Origin: Bin87 sp965222895
GTDB taxonomy: Bacteria; Chloroflexota; Dehalococcoidia; Lucifugimonadales; UBA3495
Assembly: GCA_965222895.1 (NCBI GenBank)
Contig: CBDCVB010000002.1
Location: 2,170,001-2,234,000, forward strand
Direction of reading: 5' to 3'
DNA length: 64,000 bases
The notes under the pieces were generated by a model. It was not told where the DNA came from. It saw only the letters and a list, made by a program, of their open reading frames with translations, and searched no databases. The stretch's first letter is position 1. Every line of letters begins with the position of its first letter. Positions 8,941 to 17,382 of this stretch are shown piece after piece. The position numbers and the translations under genes were made by a program.

Positions 8941-9764
8941 CTATCGGCGGCTTCCGCCTCGGCGCGCTTGGCTTCCTGCCATAGCGCCTCTTTATCGTCC
9001 AGCGGCAGCGCGGTGAAGTCCCAGCCCCGTTCTCGCGCCATTCGCTCCATCGCGCGGTACCGGCCGCGAAAACGCCCGTTGGACTGTCGCAGGGCATCTT
9101 CGGCGTGCACCCCGTTCCAACGCGCCAGATTCACCAGCGCAAAGAGAATATCGCCAAACTCTGCGGTGCGCTCCGCTTCAGTAGCCGCCGCCCTGAACTC
9201 GCCGATCTCTTCGACAATCTTGTCCAGCACGCCGCCAACTTCGTCCCAGTCGAATCCGAACCGGGCCGCCCGATCCTGAATCAACTGCGCCGCCGTCAAC
9301 GCCGGCAATGCCTCCGGCACGCTGTCCATCGCAGAGGGTTCGGGCTGGCCAGCCTCCCGCCTCTCCATCGCCTTCAGCTGCTCCCAGTTGCGCTCCACCT
9401 GCCGCGCGTCGGTGGCCGAACCGTCTGCAAACACATGAGGATGTCTCCGAATCAACTTGCGATTGATGGCTGTAACCACGTCCGCAATTGCAAAAGTCCC
9501 GGCCTGCTGGGCAATGTCAGCGTGAAAGGCCACCTGCACCAGAATATCGCCCAACTCCTCGGCCAACTCCAGCGGCGATTCGTTGTCGATGGCTTCCAGA
9601 GCTTCGTAACATTCCTCGAGCAAATTCCGTTTCAACGATTCGTGCGTTTGCTCCGCATCCCAGGGACAACCCCCCGGCGCCCGCAGCCGCGCCACAATAT
9701 CGATTAACGACTGAAACTCGCTGATTTTCTCTTCAGGAATAGGAGAATGCTGCTCTGTAGTCAT
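8937..9764 (-). CDS. mazG: nucleoside triphosphate pyrophosphohydrolase MazG
   Basis: 275 aa from the ATG at 9764 (MTTEQHSPIPEEK). Two tandem MazG folds are visible. The first has LRAPGGCPWDAEQTHESL, LLEECYEALEAI and LAEELGDILVQVAFHADIA. The second has GFDWDEVGGVLDKIVEEIGEF and EFGDILFALVNLARW. The EExxE and ExxD motifs coordinate Mg2+. It hydrolyses (d)NTPs to monophosphates for pool sanitation. The longer frame to 9863 is rejected because the family begins near the chosen Met. It is divergent from the membrane protein at 9843. Confidence 0.95.
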   Translation of the reverse strand: MTTEQHSPIPEEKISEFQSLIDIVARLRAPGGCPWDAEQTHESLKRNLLEECYEALEAIDNESPLELAEELGDILVQVAFHADIAQQAGTFAIADVVTAINRKLIRRHPHVFADGSATDARQVERNWEQLKAMERREAGQPEPSAMDSVPEALPALTAAQLIQDRAARFGFDWDEVGGVLDKIVEEIGEFRAAATEAERTAEFGDILFALVNLARWNGVHAEDALRQSNGRFRGRYRAMERMARERGWDFTALPLDDKEALWQEAKRAEAEAADS

Positions 9765-9842
9765 AACGCCGGCAGTATACACCGTGCCGCCACCCCCAAC
9801 ACCGAGTTGCTCACTGGCGCCAGCGGTGATACGGTGATTTTC

Positions 9843-10613
9843 ATGGCAACCCGTCCCATTCATCTGGTAGGTCTTGCGCTGGTCGGCAGGGCCGGAGCGG
9901 TTTTGACGGTGCCCGCGTTTCTACTGTTGCTGGTGGCCGGTTCCGTCGCCTGGGCCATCAACGACCCCGGCCTGTATCGGAACGGTTTTGAGCGGTATGG
10001 CATCTCCCAGCGAACCGGCATCACCGATGCCGACCTTGACCGAATCGGCGGCGAGTTACGTACCTACTTCAACACCGGCGCCGAACCACTCGACGTGCGC
10101 GCTACGGTCTACGGTGTCGAACAGCAGGTCTTCAATGACCGAGAGATTGCCCATATGTACGACGTGAAGCGTCTCGTCCGCGGTACCTATTGGGTAGCCG
10201 TCGGCGCCGCAGCCTGGATAGTCGTGGTGGCAGCCACCGGATTTGCGTCCCAACGACGGAACTACATCCCAACTGCCGCGCGCGCGGCGGTGTGGGCCGG
10301 CGCCATCACCGTCGTCAGCCTGTTCGGGTTCGGATTGGCGGCAGTCACCGGGTTCGGGCAACTCTTTCTGCTCTTTCACCGGCTCAGCTTCGCCAACGAC
10401 CTGTGGATTCTGGACCCTGGCACCGACTACCTGCTGATAATGTTCCCCGGCGGCTTCTGGTTCAACGCCACCATACGCGTCGCACTGACTGCGGTGTTGG
10501 GCGCAGTTCTGCTGCTGGCAGTGGGAATTGCCGCCCTTTTGTATCACCGTTGGGCGGCGTCGCAAGGGCGTCCCGTCAGCGAATCCGCATCTTCCGTCTC
10601 GCCAGCATCCTAG
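9843..10613 (+). CDS. TIGR01906/DUF1461-family integral membrane protein
   Basis: 256 aa from ATG 9843 (MATRPIHLVGLALVGR). Four hydrophobic segments lie at about residues 16-40, 116-135, 148-170 and 216-240. Between TM1 and TM2 is an extracytoplasmic loop containing FERYGISQRTGITDADLDRI and FNDREIAHMYDVKRLV. After TM3, QLFLLFHRLSFANDLWILDP is the hallmark stretch of this family of unknown function. The gene starts 79 bases from divergent mazG and converges on the FmdB-like gene. Confidence 0.8.
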   Translation: MATRPIHLVGLALVGRAGAVLTVPAFLLLLVAGSVAWAINDPGLYRNGFERYGISQRTGITDADLDRIGGELRTYFNTGAEPLDVRATVYGVEQQVFNDREIAHMYDVKRLVRGTYWVAVGAAAWIVVVAATGFASQRRNYIPTAARAAVWAGAITVVSLFGFGLAAVTGFGQLFLLFHRLSFANDLWILDPGTDYLLIMFPGGFWFNATIRVALTAVLGAVLLLAVGIAALLYHRWAASQGRPVSESASSVSPAS

Positions 10614-10678
10614 ACCCAAATCAAAATCGCCGCCCAGTTCTCCGGACGGCGATCGTTTCTCCCAAAATGTGTCGGGGC

Positions 10679-10918
10679 TCAGTGCCCGCAGCCGCAGGCT
10701 CCCCCGCAACCGCCGCCCAGCGGCATGGGCATGGGCGAGCCACCCAAATCCGCCATACCGCTGGCGAACCCGTCGCCCTTGCTTACGGCGGCAAAAACGG
10801 AAATCGCCCGTTTCGCCGGCTGCTCGCAGTGCGGGCAGTCAGCCCCGGATGCGGACATGGACTGCAACTTCTCAAATTTGTGCCCACAGGTCGGGCAGGC
10901 GTATTCATAAATAGGCAT
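10679..10918 (-). CDS. FmdB-family zinc ribbon protein
   Basis: 79 aa from the ATG at 10918 (MPIYEYACPTCGHKF). The CPTC and CPHC knuckles (residues 8-11 and about 28-31) form the regulatory-protein FmdB zinc ribbon. The tail is Gly/Cys-rich and ends in GGCGGACGCGH, which may bind further metal. FmdB-like ribbons are of uncertain function. Confidence 0.88.
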   Translation of the reverse strand: MPIYEYACPTCGHKFEKLQSMSASGADCPHCEQPAKRAISVFAAVSKGDGFASGMADLGGSPMPMPLGGGCGGACGCGH

Positions 10919-11057
10919 AAGATCAAACTCCCACTCAGCGAGTAGTCGCGCTCGTGGCCCCACCAGCCACCGGCATATTGCGCAGAATATATCCCCAATC
11001 CCATCTCAGCGTCAAGTCATCTCTCGCCCTCACGTGTACCCATTGTGGCAAAACTGT

Positions 11058-11632
11058 CATTGCGAGCGTAGCGTGGCAATCCCGTCGCCGTAGCAACGGC
11101 GGTGCGTCAACGTGCGTTCAGCCTCATCGAGATTGCCACGTCGCTGCGCTCCTCGCAATGACGGGTAAAGTGGGTGCGCGTGAGATCCTCGCCCTGATGC
11201 GTACCCACTTTGTCATTGCGAGCGTAGCGTGGCAATCCCGTCGCCGTAGCAACGGCGGTGCGTCAACGTGCGTCAGCCTCATCGAGATTGCCACGTCGCC
11301 GTGCTCCTCGCAATGACGGATAAAGTGGGTGCGCGTGAGATCCCTCGCCCTGATGCGTACCCACTTTGTCATTGCGAGCGTAGCGCGGCAATCCCGTCGC
11401 CGTAGCAACGGCGGTGCGTCAACGTGCGTTCAGCCTCATCGAGATTGCCACGTCGCTGCGCTCCTCGCAATGACGGATAAAGTGGGTGCGCGTGAGATCC
11501 CTCGCCCTGATGCGTACCCACTTTGTCATTGCGAGCGTAGCGTGGCAATCCCGTCGCCGTAGCAACGGCGGTTCGCCAACGTATGTTCAGCCTCATCGAG
11601 GTTGCCACCTCGTAGCTCCTCACAATGACAGA
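11058..11632. repeat. four tandem copies of a ~156-bp palindromic REP-like unit
   Basis: Units begin with CATTGCGAGCGTAGCG at 11058, 11214, 11370 and 11527 (periods 156, 156, 157). Each unit contains a long inverted repeat: CATTGCGAG...GTGGCAATC on one side and GATTGCCAC...CTCGCAATGA on the other. They are joined by a spacer with GTAGCAACGGCGG and an outer ACCCACTTT / AAAGTGGGT arm. The last copy is the most diverged. Single copies of the same family occur near 30450, 37740, 39420, 45720, 47340, 48790 and 51010. The rest of the 10919-11700 gap has no gene. Confidence 0.93.
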
Positions 11633-11684
11633 TTAAGTGGGTACGTGTGAGCCTCGCGGCAGAATTGACGTGTCGGCGTTAATG

Positions 11685-11697
11685 AGATAGCGTATCT
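11685..11697 (+). promoter_or_regulatory. 13-bp perfect palindrome just before the Fur-family gene
   Basis: AGATA-GCG-TATCT ends three bases before the start codon at 11701. Its place and symmetry suit an autoregulatory operator for the metal regulator. Its sequence does not match a classic Fur or Zur box, so the role is inferred from position only. Confidence 0.35.
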
Positions 11698-11700
11698 TTT

Positions 11701-12168
11701 ATGACAACCGCAACCCCTAAACACCAGGGCCATCGTCACCCGCGACCGCGCTCCGCCGCAGTTGTGGATCACATCGTTGACGAGCTCTCAAACCTCGGGT
11801 ATCGGGATACGGAACCCAGGCGGTTGGTCATCAGCGCGGTGGCCGCTCGCAGCCAGCCATTCACCGCCGAGGAATTGTACGCCGCACTGCCTTGCGTGGG
11901 TCGCGCCACCGTATACCGGGGCCTGCGCCTCCTGGTCGATACAAACCTCGTCTGCCGGGTACTGCTGGAAGGTGGCGAAATGCGCTACCAGTTGAGCCAC
12001 GGCGATCACCACCACCATCTGCTCTGCGCCGTATGTGGCAAGTCCGCGGACCTGGTAGGTTGCGACGTGGAAGCGCTCCTGGAAACCGCAGCCGAAGCGG
12101 TTGGTTTCCAGATGAGCGGCCATTGGCTGGAAGTCTATGGCCGCTGCGCGCGCTGCGCCCGAATCTGA
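11701..12168 (+). CDS. Fur-family transcriptional regulator, probably Zur-like
   Basis: 155 aa. The winged helix at about residues 25-85 contains FTAEELYAALPCVGRATVYRGLRLLVD. It is followed by the dimerisation and metal-binding domain with the His cluster GDHHHHLLCAVCGK and a C-terminal CARCAR, which together give the two CxxC pairs of the structural zinc site. Genes for a zinc-type ABC binding protein and permease follow directly, so zinc is the likely sensed metal. The call to family is firm; the metal is inferred from context. Confidence 0.9.
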   Translation: MTTATPKHQGHRHPRPRSAAVVDHIVDELSNLGYRDTEPRRLVISAVAARSQPFTAEELYAALPCVGRATVYRGLRLLVDTNLVCRVLLEGGEMRYQLSHGDHHHHLLCAVCGKSADLVGCDVEALLETAAEAVGFQMSGHWLEVYGRCARCARI

Positions 12169-12192
12169 ATCGCCTTTTTTTGTTCATGCCCA

Positions 12193-12231
12193 TTATTGAT
12201 ACGAACAATCAATTGCGAATCTTATTGATAC
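12193..12231 (+). promoter_or_regulatory. candidate operator region before znuA
   Basis: TTATTGATAC occurs twice, at 12193 and 12222, 29 bases apart. The first copy overlaps a perfect inverted repeat ATTGAT-n7-ATCAAT (12195-12213). AT-rich symmetric DNA upstream of a zinc-uptake gene, next to a Fur-family regulator, is the expected form of a metal-repressor site. This is inference only. Confidence 0.4.
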
Positions 12232-12329
12232 CACGTACTGATAGCTGAATCGACCAAAAACCCCCGGTCGGTGCCGCCATACCTGCCGTCCCAATCAACC
12301 GGCGCACTGCCTTGGATAATAAAACCAGC

Positions 12330-13367
12330 ATGAAATTCCGTGCCCTGGCCTTACTGCTGTTCTCAGCCGCATTACTCACCGCCTGCGCCGGAGCCGGGCC
12401 GGCGCTCCCTCCAACCATCCCGGCGGGATTGGAGACACCGACCAACACGGCACCGGCGGAATCCCCACCGATTAACGTGGTGACCACCAACGCGGTACTC
12501 GCCGACCTCATCCATCAGGTTGGCGGCAGCCGCGTTGACGTACACAACCTGGCGCCAGCAGGCAGCGACGTGCATACCCACCAGACAACACCCATGGACA
12601 GTGTGAGAATCGCCCAAGCCCGCCTGATCGTTACCAATGGAGCCGGCCTCGCGCCACAATTCGACCAACTCCTGGACGGCGCTGCCCATGCAGATGCGAT
12701 CCGAATGGTCGCCTCCGACGGGCTGGTGCCCAGCGAGATGACAGAACTCATTGCCCACAATGAGGCAGACGGACACGACGACGCAGACGGACACGACGAC
12801 GCCGAAAGCGTCGGTGAACATGACAGCGCTGATGCCGTCGAAGATGAACACGGTCATGACCGACGGGACCCGCATTTCTGGCAAGACCCGCATTTCGTCG
12901 TGCATTACGTCAACCAAATCGCCGACGGACTCAGCGCAGCCGACCCCCAACACACCTCCGAGTATCTGGAAAACGCCAGCAGTTACGTCCATCAACTCGA
13001 GCAACTGGACGACTACATCACTGAACGCGTCGAAACCATCCCCGCAGAACGCCGGGTGCTAGTAACATTCCACGATGCTTACGGGTATTTTGGCGCTCGT
13101 TACGGGTTTGAGGTGCTGGCTTTCATCGGCAGCCACGGCGGTGACGTGTCGCCCGACGACATCGTTTCGGTATTGGAGCTCGTGCAATCCCGTGGCCTTC
13201 CGGCGATATTTGCCGAGCCCCAATTCTCCGACGACGCAGTGACCCAGGTGGCCCGCGATGGCAACATTCAGGTCGGCGCCGTGCGCTCGTTGCCGGACGC
13301 CGACTATCCCTCCTACATCGACATGATGCGCGCCAACGCCGATTCATTGGCCGAGCTGTTGCAGTAA
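12330..13367 (+). CDS. znuA: zinc-type ABC transporter substrate-binding lipoprotein
   Basis: About 345 aa from the ATG at 12330. The signal peptide ends in a lipobox (LLTACAG). Family features are VVTTNAVLADLIHQVGG, VHTHQTTPMDSVRIAQA (metal His), NGAGLAPQFDQLLDG, DPHFWQDPHFVVHYVNQI, LVTFHDAYGYFGARYGFE and SHGGDVSPDDI. An acidic His-rich loop (about 148-180, with repeated DGHDDADGHDD and ending EDEHGHDRRD) is typical of Zn-specific binding proteins. It lies downstream of a Fur-family regulator and 95 bases before the permease. No ATPase gene is adjacent. Confidence 0.92.
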   Translation: MKFRALALLLFSAALLTACAGAGPALPPTIPAGLETPTNTAPAESPPINVVTTNAVLADLIHQVGGSRVDVHNLAPAGSDVHTHQTTPMDSVRIAQARLIVTNGAGLAPQFDQLLDGAAHADAIRMVASDGLVPSEMTELIAHNEADGHDDADGHDDAESVGEHDSADAVEDEHGHDRRDPHFWQDPHFVVHYVNQIADGLSAADPQHTSEYLENASSYVHQLEQLDDYITERVETIPAERRVLVTFHDAYGYFGARYGFEVLAFIGSHGGDVSPDDIVSVLELVQSRGLPAIFAEPQFSDDAVTQVARDGNIQVGAVRSLPDADYPSYIDMMRANADSLAELLQ

Positions 13368-13462
13368 CGGCGCACCAGGATTTCGCCCGCTGCGCTGCGT
13401 GGTCAATCTGGCCGGCGTGCCCTGCACCGCCTCACAACCCCTGCCAACCCGTCCAGGAGCGA

Positions 13463-14341
13463 TTGTTGCTGGAATTTGTCATCGAGCCCATGCAATTCGG
13501 GTTCATGCAGCGCGCCCTGCTGGTGTCAGCGCTGGCTGCCATCGCCTGCGGCGTCGTCGGCACCTTCGTCGTGCTGCGGGGCATGGCATTCCTCGGCGAC
13601 GCCATCGCCCACTCGGCCCTTACCGGCATGGCAGCGGCGTTCCTGCTGGGATTCAACATATTCCTCGGGGCGTTGCTCTGGGCCATTCCCGCGTCGCTCA
13701 CCATCTCTGCAATCTCGCGCCGCGCCGGCATTCGCATTGATGCGGTCATCGGCGTGATGTTCGCTGGCGGATTCGCCGTGGGAGTCATCATTATCAATGC
13801 GAATGCCGGCGACCTGTTCAGCATCCTGTTCGGCAACGTGTTGGGCGCATCCTGGGGCGATGTGTTGACCGTCGGCCTCTTGACCGGCGGCGTGTTGCTC
13901 GTCGTGCGCCTGTTCTACAAAGAGCTGGTGTTCACCACCTACGACGCCGCGGTTGCCGAAGCGTCCGGAGTCCCCGTGCGCCTGCTGGAATATATGCTGC
14001 CGCTGTTGGTGGCGCTCACCACGGTGGCGGCATTGAAAACCGTCGGCAACGTAATGGTAATGTCGTTGTTGGTGGTTCCGGCGGTAACGGGAACATTGCT
14101 CGCCCGCCGAATGCCCACCATCATGGCGGCCACGGTCGCCACCGCGCTGGTCGCCGTCGTAATCGGCCTCTACCTGTCCTTCTACCTCAACCTGCCCACC
14201 GGCCCGGCCATCGTGGTAGTTTCGGTAGGCCTGTTGCTGGCAGCAGTAATAATCTCCCCCCACCGATGGACGCTTTTACGAAGATTGCGCCGTCAATCCA
14301 CCTCGGATCGCGACGTCGCCAGACTGAGCGAACCCGCCTGA
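13463..14341 (+). CDS. znuB: metal (zinc/manganese) ABC transporter permease
   Basis: About 292 aa with eight or so hydrophobic helices, an ABC-3 family permease. GTFVVLRGMAFLGDAIAHSAL is the conserved start of the core. LEYMLPLLVALTTVAALKTVG and MVMSLLVVPAVTGTLLARR correspond to the region contacting the ATPase. The start is a TTG at 13463 or 13466; an AGGAG at 13455 favours 13466. The cognate ATPase is not in the window near this locus, which is unusual for this operon type. Confidence 0.9.
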   Translation: MLLEFVIEPMQFGFMQRALLVSALAAIACGVVGTFVVLRGMAFLGDAIAHSALTGMAAAFLLGFNIFLGALLWAIPASLTISAISRRAGIRIDAVIGVMFAGGFAVGVIIINANAGDLFSILFGNVLGASWGDVLTVGLLTGGVLLVVRLFYKELVFTTYDAAVAEASGVPVRLLEYMLPLLVALTTVAALKTVGNVMVMSLLVVPAVTGTLLARRMPTIMAATVATALVAVVIGLYLSFYLNLPTGPAIVVVSVGLLLAAVIISPHRWTLLRRLRRQSTSDRDVARLSEPA

Positions 14342-14394
14342 GCCAACCGCGCTGAACGTTCCCAACGGCAACCTGATACAACCGCAATACCGGC

Positions 14395-15247
14395 ATGGAA
14401 TTCGTCAAATTGCGCCCAATCCCGGCGATTGCGTCCGCGGCGATAGCTGCGATTGCAATTACAACATTGTTGGTGACGGCGTGTGGGCGCACCGACGCCA
14501 CAGATTTCGCCAACCACACCGCCGCCACTGTCAACGTCGGCCGCGCGCCCACCATCGGCGCAATTGACGAGATTTTCGGCGCCGAGGGTCGGCCAGCAAC
14601 CGGTTTCTCCGACGGCGACTACGTCCAGGTGCGCCGACCCGACGACATTCGCCCCATCTACACCCCAGACTTCGTCTCGGCTGGAAACGCCGACCTGCCC
14701 GACGACGAACTGGTTATCGGCCTATCCATCAACGGTGAAGCAAGGGCTTATCCTGCCGGCATTCTGTCACATACGGGAATTGGTTAATGACGAGGTAGGT
14801 GGTGTACCAGTGGTAGTCAGTTGGTGTCCGTTCTGCTACACCGCGATGGTACACGACCGCCGTATTGGCGGCACGACGACCGTCTTCGGCAATCAAGGGG
14901 CCCTCTACAAGGGCGCAATGACCTGGTTCGACCACGACCCGGCACTATCTGGTCCCAACCCCTGGGCAAAGCCATCGCCGGGCCACGAGTTGGCGTCAGC
15001 CTCGACCTTATCCCCGCGCAACTCACAACCTGGAGGCAGTGGCATAGAGCATTTCCGCATTCGCGCGTTCTTTCTGTCAACCAACCGACTTTGCCCTTCA
15101 AGGGGCAGCGCTCAGGCACAAAGCACGTAGTTGGCGTGGTTATCGGGGATGTCGCGGTGGCGTGGCCTCACAGGAGATTCTCCGGCGGAGAAATCGTTAC
15201 CGAATTGGCAGGAGACTTTGCTATCGCCGTTTTTCGGGATCCTCTAA
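14395..15247 (+). pseudogene. DUF3179-domain secreted protein, frameshifted and cut by IS1380
   Basis: The first frame has a lipoprotein-like signal (TTLLVTACGR) and the lead DDELVIGLSINGEARAYPAGI, ending in a stop at 14787. The neighbouring frame continues with RELVNDEVGGVPVVVSWCPF and GNQGALYKGAMTWFDHD. A second shift near 14945-14960 leads to IWSQPLGKAIAGPRVG, LTTWRQWHRAFPHSRVLSVN and GVVIGDVAVAWPHRRFSGG. All three parts match one DUF3179 protein in order. The IS1380 element begins in the middle of a strand (AVFRDPL), and I cannot find the missing C terminus on its far side. The gene is dead. Confidence 0.82.
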
Positions 15248-16998
15248 CCCCGAATCCACCGAAGGGAGACGTCCGTGTCGTTGACACAAGGGATGATGGG
15301 TAAAGGGATGATGGGTAAGGGAAGGCGAACGGGCCTAGCCAGATTCCAGTAGATGGGGATGAGGGCGGCGTGAGGGCAGCCACACCGGCACGATGATGGC
15401 GGCCGTGCGGCCATGGCGGGCGGAATTCGACAGGCGGTAGGCAGGAAGTGCCCCTCGCGGACCGAGTTGGCGCGAGTTGGCGGGGACGTTCAGTTGGCCG
15501 GATGGCGGGTCAGTGGCAGACGGGCGCCGTCAGGCTGGGAGTGGCAAGGCGCGCAATCGCGCCAGGGCGCGACTGAACTGGTTTTCCCAGGGCCAGCGCT
15601 GGGGCAGATGCAAAGTGAGGCGGCGCGCCGAGCGGGTGAGCCGTCCCGCGCTAGGGAGAAGAAGCGTCGTCGGAGGGTCTTGGTGGTTACCAGTTGCTCA
15701 CCCAGACCGATGCGCGCGGTCCAGCGTGCCAGGTTATGCGCCATCACCTGCACCGCCAGCCAGGCAGCGTTGACGGCGAAGCGGCCCGAGGGGAGATGGT
15801 TCAACCCGACGCCGTACTTGAGGTCTCGGATGGCATTCTCGATCTCGGCGTGGCGCCGATGGTCGGCCTCCGGTTCCCGGGTTGCCCCGTCCCGGTCGGT
15901 GATGCAGCCGTGATAGCGGTAGGCGGCGAAGAGGGCCAACTGGGTACCGGGCGTTGGCTTCACCCGCCGGACGATGAGCCGCACCGGCGCGCGTCGGGCT
16001 CAGTCTGGAAGGGGACGTAGGTGGTCTCCGCCACGTCGGCGGCGCCGTCCATCCAGTAGGGAATCGGCGTCCAGGCATCTTCGGGTATGGCCTCGATGAT
16101 ATTCCGCAGGCGGGCGTGCTGGCGGACGGTGATGGAGTAGCGCACATCCATCTTGCGGCAGACGGCGACGATGGCGTGGGTGTAGAAGCCGCTGTCAGCC
16201 CGCACCGTGAGTTGTCCCCTGGCCCCGCCGTAGCGTACTCGCCCCACCGTCTCGCGTAGAAAGTGAGCGGCGCCCCGAGCCGTGTTGGCGCGGCCCTTGC
16301 GCAGCCGGGCCATCAGCACGTCGCCGGTGCCGGCGGCAATGGCCAGCAGCGGGTGATAGCCTCGCTGGCCGGTGTAGCCGTGGTCGCGCGCCCCCTCCTT
16401 GGCCAGCCCGTAAGTCTCACAGATGGTGGAGTCCAGGTCGATGGTCAACGGCCCGTCGCCGGGTCCGGCCCCAGCGGCCCAGGCCCGGGCCCGGGCCAGC
16501 AACTCCCGGCTGACCCGATCCAGTTGGCGGACGTGGCCCCACCGGAAGCTGCGCAGGAAGGTCCCCAGCGTGGATGGCGCCTTGACCACGCAGCCGAGAG
16601 CGCCAGCCGTCCTGCCGGTGCGCAACACGTCGGCGTCGTCGATGCAGTCGCCGCCAGCCAACGCTGACGCCACCAGGGTCATCATCTTGTCGCCCGTGTT
16701 CGCCCGCCCCGGGGCATTGCCCAGGTCGAGGCGCTGCTGGACCAGTTGGGGCAGACCCAGGTGCTGGGCCAGGGTCGTGGGAAGGATCAGGCCGGCATTC
16801 GCCACCAGGCGGTGGTCATCGAAGGCGATGTGGATGCCGTCGGGGGAACTGCGTGGTAGCATCTTGCGTGGTAGCATCTATTGGGCGCTCCTGGTCTGGG
16901 GTTGTTTTGCTGTCTCGAAAACCATTATCCCAGATGCACCGGAGCACTTTCTTACCCATTCAACTCGCCGCGACACTTATCTTCTCGGTGGATTGGGG
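15248..16998 (-). mobile_element. IS1380-type element, copy 1 (defective), 1751 bp
   Basis: The terminal repeats read CCCCGAATCCACCGAA at the left and, reversed, CCCCAATCCACCGA at the right. The 4-bp flanks are CTAA at 15244-15247 and 16999-17002, the expected target duplication. The element separates the DUF3179 relic from the alkyltransferase-like gene, whose stop codon lies in the right CTAA. Sequence outside the transposase is closely similar to copy 2 at 52241-53968. Bases 15301-15490 inside the element carry no gene. Confidence 0.9.
15490..16877 (-). pseudogene. IS1380-family transposase, frameshifted
   Basis: The frame from 16877 holds FDDHRLVANAGLILPTTLAQ, LTIDLDSTICETYG (catalytic Asp region) and TVRADSGFYTHAIVAVCR, then ends shortly after 15970 in missense residues (RRCGSSSGG). 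The frame starting near 15984 resumes with RLIVRRVKPTPGTQLALFAA and HAEIENAIRDLKYGVGLNH. Alignment with copy 2 shows one base missing between GAGCCC and CGGCTCATC. There is also a 15-bp duplication at the start (MLPRK repeated). It is inactive unless rescued by recoding. Confidence 0.9.
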
Positions 16999-17382
16999 CT
17001 AATAAGGGTCCAACCAGCCGAACCGACGAAAGCTGATGCGGTCGGCTTGGCTGAATTCCACGCCCTCCTGCAACAGTAATTCCCGTTGCAGCTGCGCGCC
17101 CAGGCCGACGCCGCGGGGGCTAATCTTGCCTTGGTGGTTGATGACCCGCTGCCACGGCACATCGGTATCGCGGTCCAGCGACGCCATGCAGAAGCCCACC
17201 ATGCGAGGCGTGCAGCCGCCGACAATCAACGCAATCTGGCCGTAAGTAGCCACACGCCCACGAGGAATCTGCCGCACCATATCGATGATGCGCGTGTAGA
17301 CCGGAGGGATGACAGGTTTGGTTTCGCCGTCCGTTTGCTTATTAGAGGATTGAGGCACCCTAAACCTCGGCAGTTTCCTCAT
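16999..17382 (-). CDS. alkyltransferase-like (ATL) protein of the MGMT family
   Basis: About 127 aa from the ATG at 17382. The MGMT DNA-binding core is clear: YTRIIDMVRQIPRGRVATYG, GCTPRMVGFCMASL and the active-site strand. That strand reads PWQRVINHQGKISPRG, so Trp replaces the alkyl-acceptor Cys of PCHRV. This is the signature of ATL proteins, which bind O6-alkylguanine without repairing it and hand lesions to nucleotide excision repair. The start overlaps the end of the EVE-like gene by 23 bases, so the two are probably co-transcribed. The stop codon lies in the IS1380 target site. Confidence 0.88.
   Translation of the reverse strand: MRKLPRFRVPQSSNKQTDGETKPVIPPVYTRIIDMVRQIPRGRVATYGQIALIVGGCTPRMVGFCMASLDRDTDVPWQRVINHQGKISPRGVGLGAQLQRELLLQEGVEFSQADRISFRRFGWLDPY

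Noticed and set aside
11058..11632. CRISPR array
   Set aside because: The units are long palindromes repeated in full, with no short constant repeat and unique spacers, and no cas genes are present.
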